Assembly (NCBI RefSeq): GCF_963666525.1
Contig: NZ_OY762905.1
Location: forward strand, 682,001-746,000
Origin: an uncultured Cohaesibacter sp.
GTDB taxonomy: Bacteria > Pseudomonadota > Alphaproteobacteria > Rhizobiales > Cohaesibacteraceae
Direction of reading: 5' to 3'
DNA length: 64,000 bases
Both the position numbers and the translations under genes were made by a program. How positions within the stretch are numbered: position 1 is the first letter of the stretch; the number at the start of each line of letters is the position of its first letter. This document shows positions 36,273-45,182 of the stretch, in pieces. Below the pieces are notes generated by a model that worked only from the letters and a program-made list of their open reading frames with translations, ran no database searches and was not told the origin of the DNA.

Positions 36273-36410
36273 ATGATCAATCTGAAAAAAATCCTGAACG
36301 TGTTTCAGATCCCGAGCGAAAAAGAACGTCATGAATCCATCCTGAATGGTGCCGTCGATCTTTACGATCTGGAATTCCGCATGCGCGAACTCGACAGAGG
36401 CTCCATGTAA
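36273..36410 (+). CDS. DUF3563-family small protein
   Basis: A 45-residue protein from ATG 36273, with AAGGAA about 9 bases upstream. The C-terminal half, AVDLYDLEFRMRELDRG, is the signature of DUF3563, a family of short cytoplasmic proteins common in Alpha- and Betaproteobacteria. The function of the family is unknown. It stands alone: the upstream in-frame extension to 35784 is not coding-like. No regulator or partner is adjacent. Confidence 0.82.
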   Translation: MINLKKILNVFQIPSEKERHESILNGAVDLYDLEFRMRELDRGSM

Positions 36411-37206
36411 AACTCTTGCTTGGGTTGTTGAGAAGAAACTGCGAGACTCGCACTTTGAACCGTCCGACATCAAATGTCTTGTAACAACCGGGCGCAAGAA
36501 TTGAAGGAGGCTTCAGCCCATCTGGAGCCCTGATTTGAGCCACTCGGCGATATGTTACAAGCATCGATGTTGGGGCGTTTGCGAAACTTCACCCAACCCA
36601 AAACATGTCATTTTCACCAAATCGACATCATCCAGCGCAAGGTTGATCTGTCTTTCTCGCAATCGGAAGCGCTTGTGATGCCCAGTGAATGTGGCAAGCT
36701 GCTTTTCCTGAGCTGTCCAGAAGAAGAGACTTCGTAGGGACCTGCTTCCCTAGCATTTGATGTCAATGCCCGATGACCTGACGTTTTTGTTCGGTAGGGC
36801 AAGACGGAACCGCCAGTATACGAATAGTGGCGGAGAATGCCTTCAGAAGCCATGTTGACTATCAACATGCCGCTTACAAGCGTCCACTTCGCGCATTATT
36901 TATTTCAGCTTCAACGTTTGAAATCATCAGTGTCTGGAACCTGAACAGCAAAGCGGTTCCTGCTGTTTGTGCGCATTCATGATGCGCCCCGAAATTTCCC
37001 GTCATATCTGCATGATACTGCCATAGAAAACCACGCGCCTTTTCCATGGAATATCCGGCCTGTCGGAAGCGGTGCTTTCCAGCCAGATGCCCAGCATCCC
37101 GGACCCCATGCTTGTCGCCTCTCCAGATCACGACAGCAATTCGTCAACAACTGTTGGCGCTCGCTGGCCCGCGGCATGCCATTCAGGTTGGGTTGGGCAA
37201 GACCTT
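36411..37206. other. Gap of about 800 bases with no accepted gene
   Basis: Short frames on both strands have no recognisable content. A small inverted repeat CCGCCA...TGGCGG occurs near 36810-36833. I see no tRNA or terminator. Confidence 0.5.
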
Positions 37207-38229
37207 TCACGCACTATCGCGTATGACGATGTGTCCCTTGAAGCTGTCATAGCGGTCCAGTTTCTGATCATCTTGCAATATTTCGACCAAGCCATCTGCC
37301 ATGGCAGTGATCGGCTGGCTGTAAGTCGTCAATCGATAATTGAGGCTCGCTGCTTGCGGAACATCATCAAAGCCGACAACAGCCATGTCTTCGGGAACGC
37401 GCAAACCAACCCGGTAGCGGACGGCATCAATCGCGCCCATGGCCAGAGCGTCATTTTCGCAAACCAGTATATCGGGCAGAGCGCCCTCCGACAGGCTCTT
37501 CAAAAAATCGGCCACATGGTCGCAGGATGATAATGGATCATAAGCGGGTATGGAGATGGAAGACGGCGTTTCCCTAAAGGTTTCAAACCATTTATTGCAG
37601 AAGCCTTCCTTGCGCAGCAAACGGGCTGACCGCGCCTCAGGCCCGGCGATGAACAGCGGTTTCCTGTACCCCTTCCCGATCACATAGTCGGCCATGGTTG
37701 CCATTGCTCCCATGTCGTCACAGCAAATCGAGATGGTATTCCGATGTTCGGACTTGCGGGCAAAGACCACCAGCTTCCGGATGCGTCGCGCACCTCTCGC
37801 CGTATCCAACACCTGATCGTTGAAGTCGACACCAATCAACACAGCAGCATCCACCCGCCTTTGGCTCACATTGAGCAGAGCACGCGGCGCATCTTCCTCA
37901 TCCAGCATGTTCACCAGCAGAGTGTCCCAACCATTCCGGCGCAATACACGGGTCAGCCGCTCAAGCATCAGCAGCTTATGCGGGTTGGCGAAGTCATCCA
38001 TGATCAGAGCAACCAGATTGCTTTGGCCGGATTTCAGGCTGGATGCGGAAAGATCTGGCACATAGCCGAGCGTTTCGGCCGCTTCCAGGACCTTCTTGAG
38101 ACTCTTCTTCGAGATGGATGCATCGCGGCGAAAAGCCCGATTGACGGTCCAGCGCGATACCCCTGCCAGAGCAGCCACGTCGTCGGCTGTGCTTGCCTTG
38201 TGGGTCTGTTCTGCAACATCTTCCGTCAT
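37207..38229 (-). CDS. LacI-family transcriptional regulator
   Basis: The protein has 340 residues from ATG 38229 with AAGGAG 6 bases upstream; the frame runs on to 38718 but that part lies across the divergent gene. The helix-turn-helix reads TADDVAALAGVSRWTVNRAF (about residues 14-33), with a hinge ASSLKSGQS. The effector domain includes DDFANPHKLLM and VVGFDDVPQAASLN. It is divergent from the isomerase gene at 38434, and two LacI-type palindromes lie in the 204-base gap, pointing to autoregulation and control of that gene. The inducer is unknown. Confidence 0.9.
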   Translation of the reverse strand: MTEDVAEQTHKASTADDVAALAGVSRWTVNRAFRRDASISKKSLKKVLEAAETLGYVPDLSASSLKSGQSNLVALIMDDFANPHKLLMLERLTRVLRRNGWDTLLVNMLDEEDAPRALLNVSQRRVDAAVLIGVDFNDQVLDTARGARRIRKLVVFARKSEHRNTISICCDDMGAMATMADYVIGKGYRKPLFIAGPEARSARLLRKEGFCNKWFETFRETPSSISIPAYDPLSSCDHVADFLKSLSEGALPDILVCENDALAMGAIDAVRYRVGLRVPEDMAVVGFDDVPQAASLNYRLTTYSQPITAMADGLVEILQDDQKLDRYDSFKGHIVIRDSA

Positions 38230-38285
38230 TTTCCACTCCTTGAACTCAACACAATAGTGCAAGACTGCTGTTAACACCAGAAATT

Positions 38286-38324
38286 TTGCACTCGTGTGCA
38301 AATCAATATTGCTCTCGAGTGCAA
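38286..38324. promoter_or_regulatory. Twin LacI-type operators between the regulator and isomerase genes
   Basis: TTGCACTCGTGTGCAA (38286-38301) and TTGCTCTCGAGTGCAA (38309-38324) are 16-base near-palindromes with central CG, each with one mismatched pair, 23 bases apart centre to centre. A half-site AGTGCAA lies near 38256. A candidate -10 TATAAA for the rightward gene is at 38337-38342. The TTGCAC core differs from the GATTAATC sites elsewhere, so a different repressor is implied. Confidence 0.75.
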
Positions 38325-38433
38325 AATGCGCTCTCATATAAACACCAGATGGGCAAGAAGACTGCTTGGAGGCAGTCACGACAAATACGCATCTGGCTGA
38401 AATCGGGCAGATCAATTGAGGAGGACCCAGATC

Positions 38434-39213
38434 TTGACACCCTTTACCCTCGCAGTCTGTGCGGAAATGATATGGCAGGAGAAACCGATCGAATGGCGCT
38501 GTTCGCGCCTCAAGGAAATGGGTTTTCAGGTTGGACTGTGGAACTGGCCAGACCATGATCTTAGAAAATTGGAAACCACAGGGGCTACATTCTCTATCAT
38601 GAATGGGTACTTGACCGGGCGTCTGGCGGACGATGACGGAGCAGACGAACTGTTGAGGACAGCTCGGCAAACGGCCCAAATCGGCAAACGCCTGGGCGTG
38701 GCACGGCTCAACCTGCACGGCACAGGATTGGGTGAAGGAGGTCTTCCCGCTTTACCCTGTGAAGTCGTGACTGGCCCCATGTGGCTCAAGGCACGCGATA
38801 CTCTGGCGCGCGTTGCAGATATGGCCGAAGAGGAAGGCGTGGTCTTCACACTGGAGAATCTCAACTTGCCTGTCGATCATCCCGGCACCCCGTTTGCACG
38901 GGCCGAAGACACTTTGGCACTGGTCTCCTCAGTCAACCATCCCAGACTCCGCCTCAATCTTGACCTCTACCATGTGCAGATAGGAGAGGGAAACCTGATC
39001 GAAACCTGCAAGGCCTGCCTGCCGTGGATCGGGGAAGTCCAGGTGGCTGATGTGCCCGGTCGTTGTGAGCCGGGAACCGGCGAAATCAACTATCCTGCCA
39101 TAGCCCGGGCGCTCGCCGACATGGGTTATTCCGGACCGGTCGGCATGGAGGCCTTTGCCAAAGCAGATGTTGAAAAGGCACTGGAAGCCTTCAAAGCAGC
39201 TTTCACGCTCTAG
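38434..39213 (+). CDS. Hydroxypyruvate isomerase-like TIM-barrel sugar isomerase
   Basis: The protein has 259 residues. I chose TTG 38434, 8 bases after GAGGAGGA; the TTG at 38416 overlaps that site. It belongs to the AP-endonuclease-2/xylose-isomerase fold. Metal and catalytic residues fall in FTLENLNL (Glu), LNLDLYHVQI, VQVADVPGRCEPGTGEINYP and VGMEAFA. The VADVPGR...GTGEINYP segment is typical of Hyi-type hydroxypyruvate or 2-oxo-tetronate isomerases. No partner catabolic genes follow, so the physiological substrate is open. Regulation by the divergent LacI is likely. Confidence 0.8.
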   Translation: MTPFTLAVCAEMIWQEKPIEWRCSRLKEMGFQVGLWNWPDHDLRKLETTGATFSIMNGYLTGRLADDDGADELLRTARQTAQIGKRLGVARLNLHGTGLGEGGLPALPCEVVTGPMWLKARDTLARVADMAEEEGVVFTLENLNLPVDHPGTPFARAEDTLALVSSVNHPRLRLNLDLYHVQIGEGNLIETCKACLPWIGEVQVADVPGRCEPGTGEINYPAIARALADMGYSGPVGMEAFAKADVEKALEAFKAAFTL

Positions 39214-39573
39214 GAGGGATCTCCAACCAGCATCACCGCATTGAAAAGGCAGGAGTGGGCACCGACAGTTATGAAAACCATCCGTGGGTCTGATCAGCCC
39301 CGCGTGAGCTATCCGGCTCGAAGGACAGTGGATCACTGGCCTTCGAGCCATCGAAAGAATGGTTTCGGATGCAGGCGACGAAGGCCCCATGCACGTCGAG
39401 GCCATGAGAAGCAAAACTCTTCATGCTGATCGACCGAAAAACTGGAAGGCAATGACCAAGGAAGGGTTTAACGGCCCAGAGCAACCGACAGGGAGAATCC
39501 CAAGTGCCCGCGAATACCGTCTTGGCGACGGCCCTGCGACAAGTTGAAATTCCGGCTAAACGTTTTAGAAAAT
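39214..39573. other. Spacer between the isomerase gene and the initiator tRNA terminator
   Basis: No gene or clear regulatory site is seen. Confidence 0.5.
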
Positions 39574-39604
39574 AAAAAACCCGCAAACTCATTGAGTTAA
39601 CGGG
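39574..39604 (-). terminator. Terminator downstream of the first initiator tRNA
   Basis: On the minus strand a stem of about 11 positions with internal mismatches (CCCGTTAACTC with GAGTTTGCGGG) is followed by TTTTTT. It begins 7 bases after the tRNA 3' end. Confidence 0.8.
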
Positions 39605-39611
39605 CGAAAAT

Positions 39612-39688
<77 letters not shown>

Positions 39689-40159
39689 ATAAATCCAGTT
39701 CACGACACCAACCTTCGAAAGACCATTCGGTTTCCGTTCAGAACACTTCAAGACTGATCCTTGAAATATCTTCAGAAGTTGGCTGCGAGGGCACACTATG
39801 GTGGCATCCCTGCATATCGCTCCAGCGTTTGACGCTGCGCACCTTGTATAAGCTAAATCACCAAGATGCAACAGTTATTTCTCATAGTGGATAACCACCA
39901 TATCACAGTAGCCCAGACTTGCTTCCCAGCTTTGGATCCCACCGCCTCACTGAGGGCACATCTGCGCCAGATTAAATTTTCTCGGAGCTGAAGAGTCGCC
40001 AATAAGGCAATGGCCCCAACTCATCGCTTGACCGCCCGCCCCCGGATCAGCTCTACTCCCCCTCACCTACCTCAGCGGAATATTCCCCCCATTGTGCAGG
40101 TCCTCGTTCTTCCGAGCCTTTCGGGCGGACACATGAACAATCGACAAATGAGAATAGCC
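39689..40159. other. Region between the tRNA and the RraA-family gene
   Basis: It must hold the divergent promoters of the leftward tRNA and the rightward gene. An AT-rich TTATACA box on the minus strand near 39845 could serve the tRNA. In-frame upstream Met codons (40010, 40133, 40148) precede the start I chose for the next gene. Confidence 0.4.
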
Positions 40160-40909
40160 ATGACCGAAAAAGCACTCCCCTATGATGAGAAACGGGCAAT
40201 CAGTTTGCTGAAGACCGTAACCACTGCGACACTGACCACCATTCTGATCAAAAAGGGTCTCAGGAGTGTCTGGATGCGGAATGCGGGGCCTCTCAAGTCC
40301 GGCCAGACCCGGGTTGTAGGGCGGGCTTTCACCATGCGGTTCATCCCGGCAAGGGAAGATCTGGCAAACCCCGACAGCTGGTCGTCCCCGACCTCGACCC
40401 GTGCGGCCATCGAGGCGATGCCGGAAGGGGTGATTGCCGTGTTTGATGCAATGGGGGTGCGGGATGCCGGAATTCTCGGCGATATCCTCTGCGCACGCAT
40501 GGCGAAACGCAATGTTGCTGGTCTCGTATCCGATGGGGTCGTGCGCGATGCCGCCGGCATTATTGAAACGGGATTGCCGGTCTGGTGCGCAGGCGTTGCG
40601 GCCTCGCCAGCCATCGCCAGCCTCACCTTTGTAAGCTGGCAAGAGCCAATCGCGTGTGGCGGGGTGGCAATCTTCCCCGACGACCTGATTGTGGCCGATG
40701 ATGATGGGGCCGTGGTCATTCCGGCAAAGCTGGTCGATGAAGTCGTTGATCTTGGCATCGAACAGGAGCGCTTCGAAGGCTGGATCCTGCGCGAAGTCAA
40801 TGCAGGCCACGCCCTGACTGGCCTCTATCCCGCCAACGCAGAGAACAAGGCTCGCTATGAAGCCTGGCGTGAGGAACACATCGGAAAGGGCGATGGAGCC
40901 TCCCGATAG
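40160..40909 (+). CDS. RraA/HMG-aldolase family protein
   Basis: The protein has about 249 residues from ATG 40160. Starts at 40133 and 40148 are possible, since none has a strong ribosome site; the extension to 40010 does not resemble the family. The core shows LKTVTTATLTTILIKKGLRS, VFDAMGVRDAGILGDILC and GLVSDGVVRDAAGI, matching the family motif Gly-x20-Arg-Asp that binds the divalent metal and pyruvate enolate in 4-hydroxy-4-methyl-2-oxoglutarate/oxaloacetate aldolases. It could also be a non-catalytic RraA-like regulator; the acid residues favour an aldolase or decarboxylase. No partner genes are adjacent. Confidence 0.82.
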   Translation: MTEKALPYDEKRAISLLKTVTTATLTTILIKKGLRSVWMRNAGPLKSGQTRVVGRAFTMRFIPAREDLANPDSWSSPTSTRAAIEAMPEGVIAVFDAMGVRDAGILGDILCARMAKRNVAGLVSDGVVRDAAGIIETGLPVWCAGVAASPAIASLTFVSWQEPIACGGVAIFPDDLIVADDDGAVVIPAKLVDEVVDLGIEQERFEGWILREVNAGHALTGLYPANAENKARYEAWREEHIGKGDGASR

Positions 40910-40936
40910 GGCCAGCCTTCCCACAGAATAGACCAT

Positions 40937-40968
40937 GAAAAAGGCAGGCCACCGGACCTGCCTTTTAA
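40937..40968. terminator. Bidirectional terminator between convergent genes
   Basis: AAAAGGCAGG (40939-40948) pairs with CCTGCCTTTT (40957-40966), giving A-run and T-run on both sides. It separates the RraA-family gene from the SatP-like gene. Confidence 0.85.
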
Positions 40969-41019
40969 TATCGAACGAATAGCCCGAAAGCAGATCGAGA
41001 CTGCCCCGGAATGCGTGAT

Positions 41020-41643
41020 CTACTCGGCTGGTTCAACCTTCAGATCAGCATCGATGACAGCCGTTTTGTGATTGCCACCAACCAAAGGCTTGCCCATCGG
41101 CAGGATTTCGCGGCCATAGACATCCTTCAAAATCTCACCCGCCATCATGTACCAGGCATTGGCAGCACAGAAGAGAAGAATGACGGCGGCGACGGTATTC
41201 ATCACCGGAAAGCCGAAGTGACCGATTGCAAGGCCGGCAAAGCCCAGGAACAGCGAAATAAAGGTGGTTGCCATGGCCATGTGGACGCGTACGGCGCTGA
41301 GAACCATCAGCCCCGTGTAGATCCCCCAGCCAAGCAGGAACCAGCCGATATCGGTCGCGCTGGATTCGTAGATGCCAAAGTGATTGCCGATGAAGATCAG
41401 GCAAAGCGCAATCCAGAAAGCACCATAGGATACGAAGGCGCTATAGCCGAAGCTGTTGCCGGTCTTCTGTTCCTGAAATCCGGCAATCATCTGGGCCAGA
41501 CCACCGTAAAGCAGACCTGTCCAAAGAACGGGGCCGATCTCCATAAGCCCAAGATTGTGAATTTGCAGCAAGAATGTGGTCAGGCCAAAGCCAGCCAGAC
41601 CAACGACGGCCGGATTGGCAAGTTTACCGGAATGAGCGGACAT
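41020..41643 (-). CDS. GPR1/FUN34/YaaH (SatP-like) acetate/succinate transporter
   Basis: The protein has 207 residues from ATG 41643, with GGAG 8 bases upstream; the frame extends to 41676. It has about six transmembrane helices. LANPAVVGLAGFGLTTFLL carries the family NPA-x-x-GL motif near the N-terminus, and IGHFGFPVMNTVAAV lies in the last third. Members move acetate, succinate or related monocarboxylates across the inner membrane. It is monocistronic. The substrate is only a family-level call. Confidence 0.85.
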   Translation of the reverse strand: MSAHSGKLANPAVVGLAGFGLTTFLLQIHNLGLMEIGPVLWTGLLYGGLAQMIAGFQEQKTGNSFGYSAFVSYGAFWIALCLIFIGNHFGIYESSATDIGWFLLGWGIYTGLMVLSAVRVHMAMATTFISLFLGFAGLAIGHFGFPVMNTVAAVILLFCAANAWYMMAGEILKDVYGREILPMGKPLVGGNHKTAVIDADLKVEPAE

Positions 41644-41941
41644 AAGTGGGACTCCATAAGCGGGGAAGCACTTCACCAGAAATGCAAATAATACTTATGG
41701 CCTAGATACATAGTCTAACAAAAAGATCAAGCGACCAGAGGTTCTCTCCAGTGGCTCTTAACAGATGTCTGACAAAAAACCTCAGCAAGACAAGAGGATA
41801 TCAGTGTTTTCATGTAGACACATGCTCCGTGAGAGAAGGGCAGAAAGCAGAACACTGTCATGCAGCGTCGAGCGGGTGCCCATTCACTCACGATGCCAGA
41901 AATCCTTTCGTCAGATACGGAAGCTAACCGTCGTCAGCCCC
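41644..41941. other. Spacer between the SatP-like gene and the copper operon
   Basis: No accepted gene. It holds the leftward promoter region of the SatP-like gene; a TAGACTATGTATCTA partial inverted repeat lies near 41703-41717. Confidence 0.4.
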
Positions 41942-42442
41942 TCATTTCATGGTGTTTCTCTGGTCGTGCATTTGCCGGATCTGGGCTGGCCAGCGGCTTT
42001 TGATGTAGGAGAGTGCAGCAATGATTTCCTCATCGCTCAGAACATCCTTGAACACAGGCATATCAGTCTGATAGTCCGGCATATTGGCGATCTGGGCCAA
42101 ACCATATTTGGTAACCCCGAACAATACCTCGTCCGCATGATGCCAGGTGTGACCCGTTTCATCATGCGGCGGCGCTGGCAGGCGACCATTTTCATTGGCC
42201 TCGCGCCAGTTGGGCTGGCCTTCGAGGCTATTGCCATGACAGGAGGCACATTGTTCGGCATAGATGGCCTTGCCTTGTACCACAATCACCCTGTCATCGG
42301 GGCGCAACAGACCGGCAGAACTCCGGTCTGTTGCATAGAGCATCCCGCCAAGGCCTGCAGCAAGAACGCCCGACAGGATGGTTGCCAGAACGACAACGTT
42401 TGGCATGGAACGTTTCGCGCGGCTCGTCTTCTTGCTTGCCAT
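41942..42442 (-). CDS. Exported or membrane-anchored c-type cytochrome
   Basis: The protein has 166 residues from ATG 42442, preceded by GAGGTGG. One N-terminal hydrophobic helix (VVVLATILSGVLAAGLGGML) acts as anchor or signal. The heme site is CASCH, about 70 residues in, with a distal Met probably in MPVFKD near residue 137, as in class I cytochromes. The ATG overlaps the stop of the multicopper oxidase (TGATG), so the two are co-translated. I infer electron transfer between the oxidase and the respiratory chain. Confidence 0.88.
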   Translation of the reverse strand: MASKKTSRAKRSMPNVVVLATILSGVLAAGLGGMLYATDRSSAGLLRPDDRVIVVQGKAIYAEQCASCHGNSLEGQPNWREANENGRLPAPPHDETGHTWHHADEVLFGVTKYGLAQIANMPDYQTDMPVFKDVLSDEEIIAALSYIKSRWPAQIRQMHDQRNTMK

Positions 42443-43839
42443 CAAACCACCTCGAACCACGTTGTCATGCCGGCTGCGGCGTGTTCGAGCATATGGCAAT
42501 GAAGCAGCCATTTCCCTGGATTGTCCGCAACGAAGGCGATTTTTGTTGTCTGACTGGGGCCAATCAGAAACGTGTCCTTCCACGGGCGCCCTTCATCGAT
42601 TGTGCTGCCCTCGCGCTCCTCAATGCGGAAGTGATGGCCATGGACATGCATCGCATGGGGCCAGACGGTATCGTTGACCATTTCAATGATGACCGTTTCC
42701 CCACGCTTTGCGGTGAAGAATTGCTGCTCTGGCAAATTGGCAACCCCATTGAAAGCCCAGAATTGCCTGCTCTGCATCATGCTTTCCCGGCCAAGGGGCT
42801 TGCCTTCAAAGGTAATGCCGTCAAACCGCCCCATGGCACCGCCGGTGATCAGCAGAGGATGAACCGTTGCCTGCGCCAGATCCGGCTCAGCAAGCGGGTT
42901 GGGCTTGAGCTTCGGAACCATGGCTGACCCGGAGCCCGTTTCTGTGACGTGGAAGGTGAGGAAAGGAAAAGGCGAATTGCCGGAGAGCTCTTCCAAGGCA
43001 AAATCCTGCCCCAGTTTCGGAATGACCAACAGATCGACGCGCTGGGCCGAGGACAGCAGATAGGGCTCATAGGGCATGGCAATCGGCTCTGGCAACGGCT
43101 GACCGTCAAAGGCCAGGATCTTCGCGTCGAAACGGTTTGGATCCAGCTCCAGGGTACGGGCATTGCAGACGTTGATGAGACGCAGACGATAGGCCTCCCC
43201 GGCTTTCAGGGTCAGCTCCGGGTGGCTGATACCATTGACAGTGATCCAGTTGCCCAGCCTGCCGCCGTGGCTCCAGTCCATCATCATGCCCATCGAGCCT
43301 TCATCGAACTGGCCGTTCTGATTGAGCAGCCAGTCATCGATAACCAGCGTCATGTCATGCTCGGCATCAAATGCCGGGTAAGGCTCCTCCACAATCAGCG
43401 GGCCGTAAAGCCCCCGCCCGACCTGATTCCAGCTTTTGTTGTGAGCGTGATACCAATAGGTCCCGGCATCGGGCACCACGAAGTCATACTCGAAGCGCTC
43501 GCCCGGTCTGACAGCCTCCTGTGTGAGGCCGGGGACACCATCCATGGCGTTGTCGATGCGGATTCCGTGCCAGTGGATCGAGGAAGGCTCCTCCAATTCG
43601 TTGATAAAGCGAACCCTCACCCGCTCGCCCTGTTTGACGCGGATTTCAGGGCCGGGTGCTGTGCCGTTATAGGTCCAAAGGGTTGATGTCGGGCTATCCG
43701 GATAGAGCGATTGCGCGGCTTTCACGGCCCGGATTTCCAGAAAGCCGTCGTCGGCAAGGGCAAAGTGATAGGGGGCAAGGACAGTCGCCGCCGTGGCGCC
43801 AGCACCGAGCCGGAAAAAATCTCGTCTGTTGATCTTCAT
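42442..43839 (-). CDS. Tat-exported multicopper oxidase (CueO/CopA-like)
   Basis: The protein has 465 residues. The N-terminus MKINRRDFFRLGAGATAATV is a twin-arginine signal. All copper motifs are present: SSIHWHG (about residue 92), GTYWYHAHN (about 137), PHAMHVHGHHF (about 403) and HCHMLEHAAAGM (about 448), the last with the type 1 Cys, two His and the axial Met. Family role: oxidation of Cu(I) to less toxic Cu(II), or of phenolics, in the periplasm. The copper neighbours support Cu(I). It is coupled to the next cytochrome c gene. Confidence 0.92.
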   Translation of the reverse strand: MKINRRDFFRLGAGATAATVLAPYHFALADDGFLEIRAVKAAQSLYPDSPTSTLWTYNGTAPGPEIRVKQGERVRVRFINELEEPSSIHWHGIRIDNAMDGVPGLTQEAVRPGERFEYDFVVPDAGTYWYHAHNKSWNQVGRGLYGPLIVEEPYPAFDAEHDMTLVIDDWLLNQNGQFDEGSMGMMMDWSHGGRLGNWITVNGISHPELTLKAGEAYRLRLINVCNARTLELDPNRFDAKILAFDGQPLPEPIAMPYEPYLLSSAQRVDLLVIPKLGQDFALEELSGNSPFPFLTFHVTETGSGSAMVPKLKPNPLAEPDLAQATVHPLLITGGAMGRFDGITFEGKPLGRESMMQSRQFWAFNGVANLPEQQFFTAKRGETVIIEMVNDTVWPHAMHVHGHHFRIEEREGSTIDEGRPWKDTFLIGPSQTTKIAFVADNPGKWLLHCHMLEHAAAGMTTWFEVV

Positions 43840-43971
43840 GGGTCTATTCCAATTGTAGATCGCAGCGCGGGAACCGGTTCCGGTTCATCCGATCGCTGCT
43901 ACCGCCCGCTTTGCTTCTGGCAAAGCGCGACGGCAATCAATATGTCGATTAAAATGCGAAGGGTCCGGATA

Positions 43972-44529
43972 TCAGGGTTTTCTGGCTCGAAATGCGCTGT
44001 GGCAGGCTGCACAGGTCTCGACGAGCATCGAATAGACACCATCTGCGGGCATTTGTCCTAACACGTTGGGGTCTGGGGTGCTGCTCCCCATCATGCCACT
44101 CATATGGGCCTTGCCATTCATCATGGAGCCGCGCCCTTCCATCATCAAGCCATTGTCCGCAGCCAGTTCAAGGCCACTGGCAAGATTTTCCAGCTGGTTT
44201 GCCAGTTGCGAAAAGCGATCCCAGTCCGTCCAGATTTCCGGCTTCGCATGGGTTGGTTCCTGAAGCGATCCTTCGGGAAACTGTTTTGTGAGCTTCCGCC
44301 CAGCATGCAGCTTGATGATCTTGGCCTGCTTGCGAACATCGTCGGCACTGTAGCTGTCCTTGTCTGCCATCATGTCCTTGAGGCTGCGCGTCGCCTTGCC
44401 CATCTTCTTCATGGCATGCATGCGCGTCTCGACGATGCCTGTCGCCCCTTCATGGGCCGATGCTTGCAGAGCAATGGATGTCGGCGCCACAGCCGTCAGG
44501 GCTGCTGCAACCGCTAATGATTTTCTCAT
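43972..44529 (-). CDS. Cytochrome c'/c556-like periplasmic protein
   Basis: The protein has 185 residues. The signal peptide ends near LQASA. The heme motif CAACH is close to the C-terminus (about residue 175), as in four-helix cytochrome c' proteins. A Met-rich insert (LMMEGRGSMMNGKAHMSGMM) before it could bind copper, which is unusual for the family. AAAGGCGAG precedes the ATG. It sits between the CxxC membrane protein and the oxidase in a leftward operon. Confidence 0.85.
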   Translation of the reverse strand: MRKSLAVAAALTAVAPTSIALQASAHEGATGIVETRMHAMKKMGKATRSLKDMMADKDSYSADDVRKQAKIIKLHAGRKLTKQFPEGSLQEPTHAKPEIWTDWDRFSQLANQLENLASGLELAADNGLMMEGRGSMMNGKAHMSGMMGSSTPDPNVLGQMPADGVYSMLVETCAACHSAFRARKP

Positions 44530-44575
44530 GTGAACTCGCCTTTGATTGAGATTGGATCCGAGGTTTCAAAATCAA

Positions 44576-44935
44576 TCAGGCGTTACGAGGAGGCGGTGGA
44601 TCGGGTGTAAAGATTTGCGCGATCAGATCGCGGACTTTATGCGCGGGGACGTCATAAGGGGTTGTCGGCCGATGGGCAGAGATCTCGATGCCTAGGACCA
44701 GGATCGGAGCGCCACAATGCATCTGGTGCTCATCCTTCATTGTCGGGCAGTCCTGACAAGGCAGGGCATCCTGTCTGGTCACCTGGTTCGTGTGATGATC
44801 TTTCTCCATCATCTGGCTTGCCATCTGGACCTCGCCGGCGTGCGTGAAGCTGCCACCCGAATAGACAAGACAAACCACGCTCACCACAAGGAGCGTGTAT
44901 CCTATCCATCCAAATCGAGCCGTAAGGCGCATCAT
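44576..44935 (-). CDS. Small membrane-anchored protein with a Cys motif, copper operon
   Basis: About 119 residues from ATG 44935; a GTG at 44998 would add 21 residues but crosses the start region of the operon promoter. One transmembrane helix (GWIGYTLLVVSVVCLVYSGG) is followed by a soluble part with Met/His residues and LPCQDCPTMKDEHQMHC, a likely metal site. I do not recognise a named family with certainty; it recalls DUF2946-type copper-operon proteins. It is the first gene after a MerR-type promoter at 45011-45041 and lies 46 bases before the cytochrome c'-like gene. Confidence 0.65.
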   Translation of the reverse strand: MMRLTARFGWIGYTLLVVSVVCLVYSGGSFTHAGEVQMASQMMEKDHHTNQVTRQDALPCQDCPTMKDEHQMHCGAPILVLGIEISAHRPTTPYDVPAHKVRDLIAQIFTPDPPPPRNA

Positions 44936-45010
44936 TCCAATGGTCCTGTTGCCTGAACTGCCAGCATCATGCCATAAAAAGATGCATGACAAAGTCACAA
45001 AATTGCGAAG

Positions 45011-45041
45011 ACCTTAAAGGCTCCAGCGGCAGGAAGGTCAA
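45011..45041 (-). promoter_or_regulatory. CueR/MerR-type promoter of the leftward copper operon
   Basis: On the minus strand TTGACC (45041-45036) and TAAGGT (45016-45011) are separated by exactly 19 bases, the long spacer used by MerR-family activators. The spacer holds an imperfect dyad CTTCC...TGGAG close to the CueR consensus ACCTTCC...GGAAGGT. It precedes the CxxC, cytochrome and oxidase genes. Confidence 0.75.
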
Positions 45042-45182
45042 GCCCCGGTTTTCCAGCCTCTCGCCGTTCTGGACTAATCTTCTATGCAATTGAACAGATT
45101 GACATAATTGACCCTTTGGCAAGATTCCTAAACAAGCTGTTTCGCAATCTTGGCTTATGGAAAACTCAACAGGAGAAGTCTT

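Noticed and set aside
36810-36833. Small inverted repeat CCGCCA...TGGCGG as an insertion-sequence end
   Set aside because: No transposase, no second terminal repeat and no target duplication seen.
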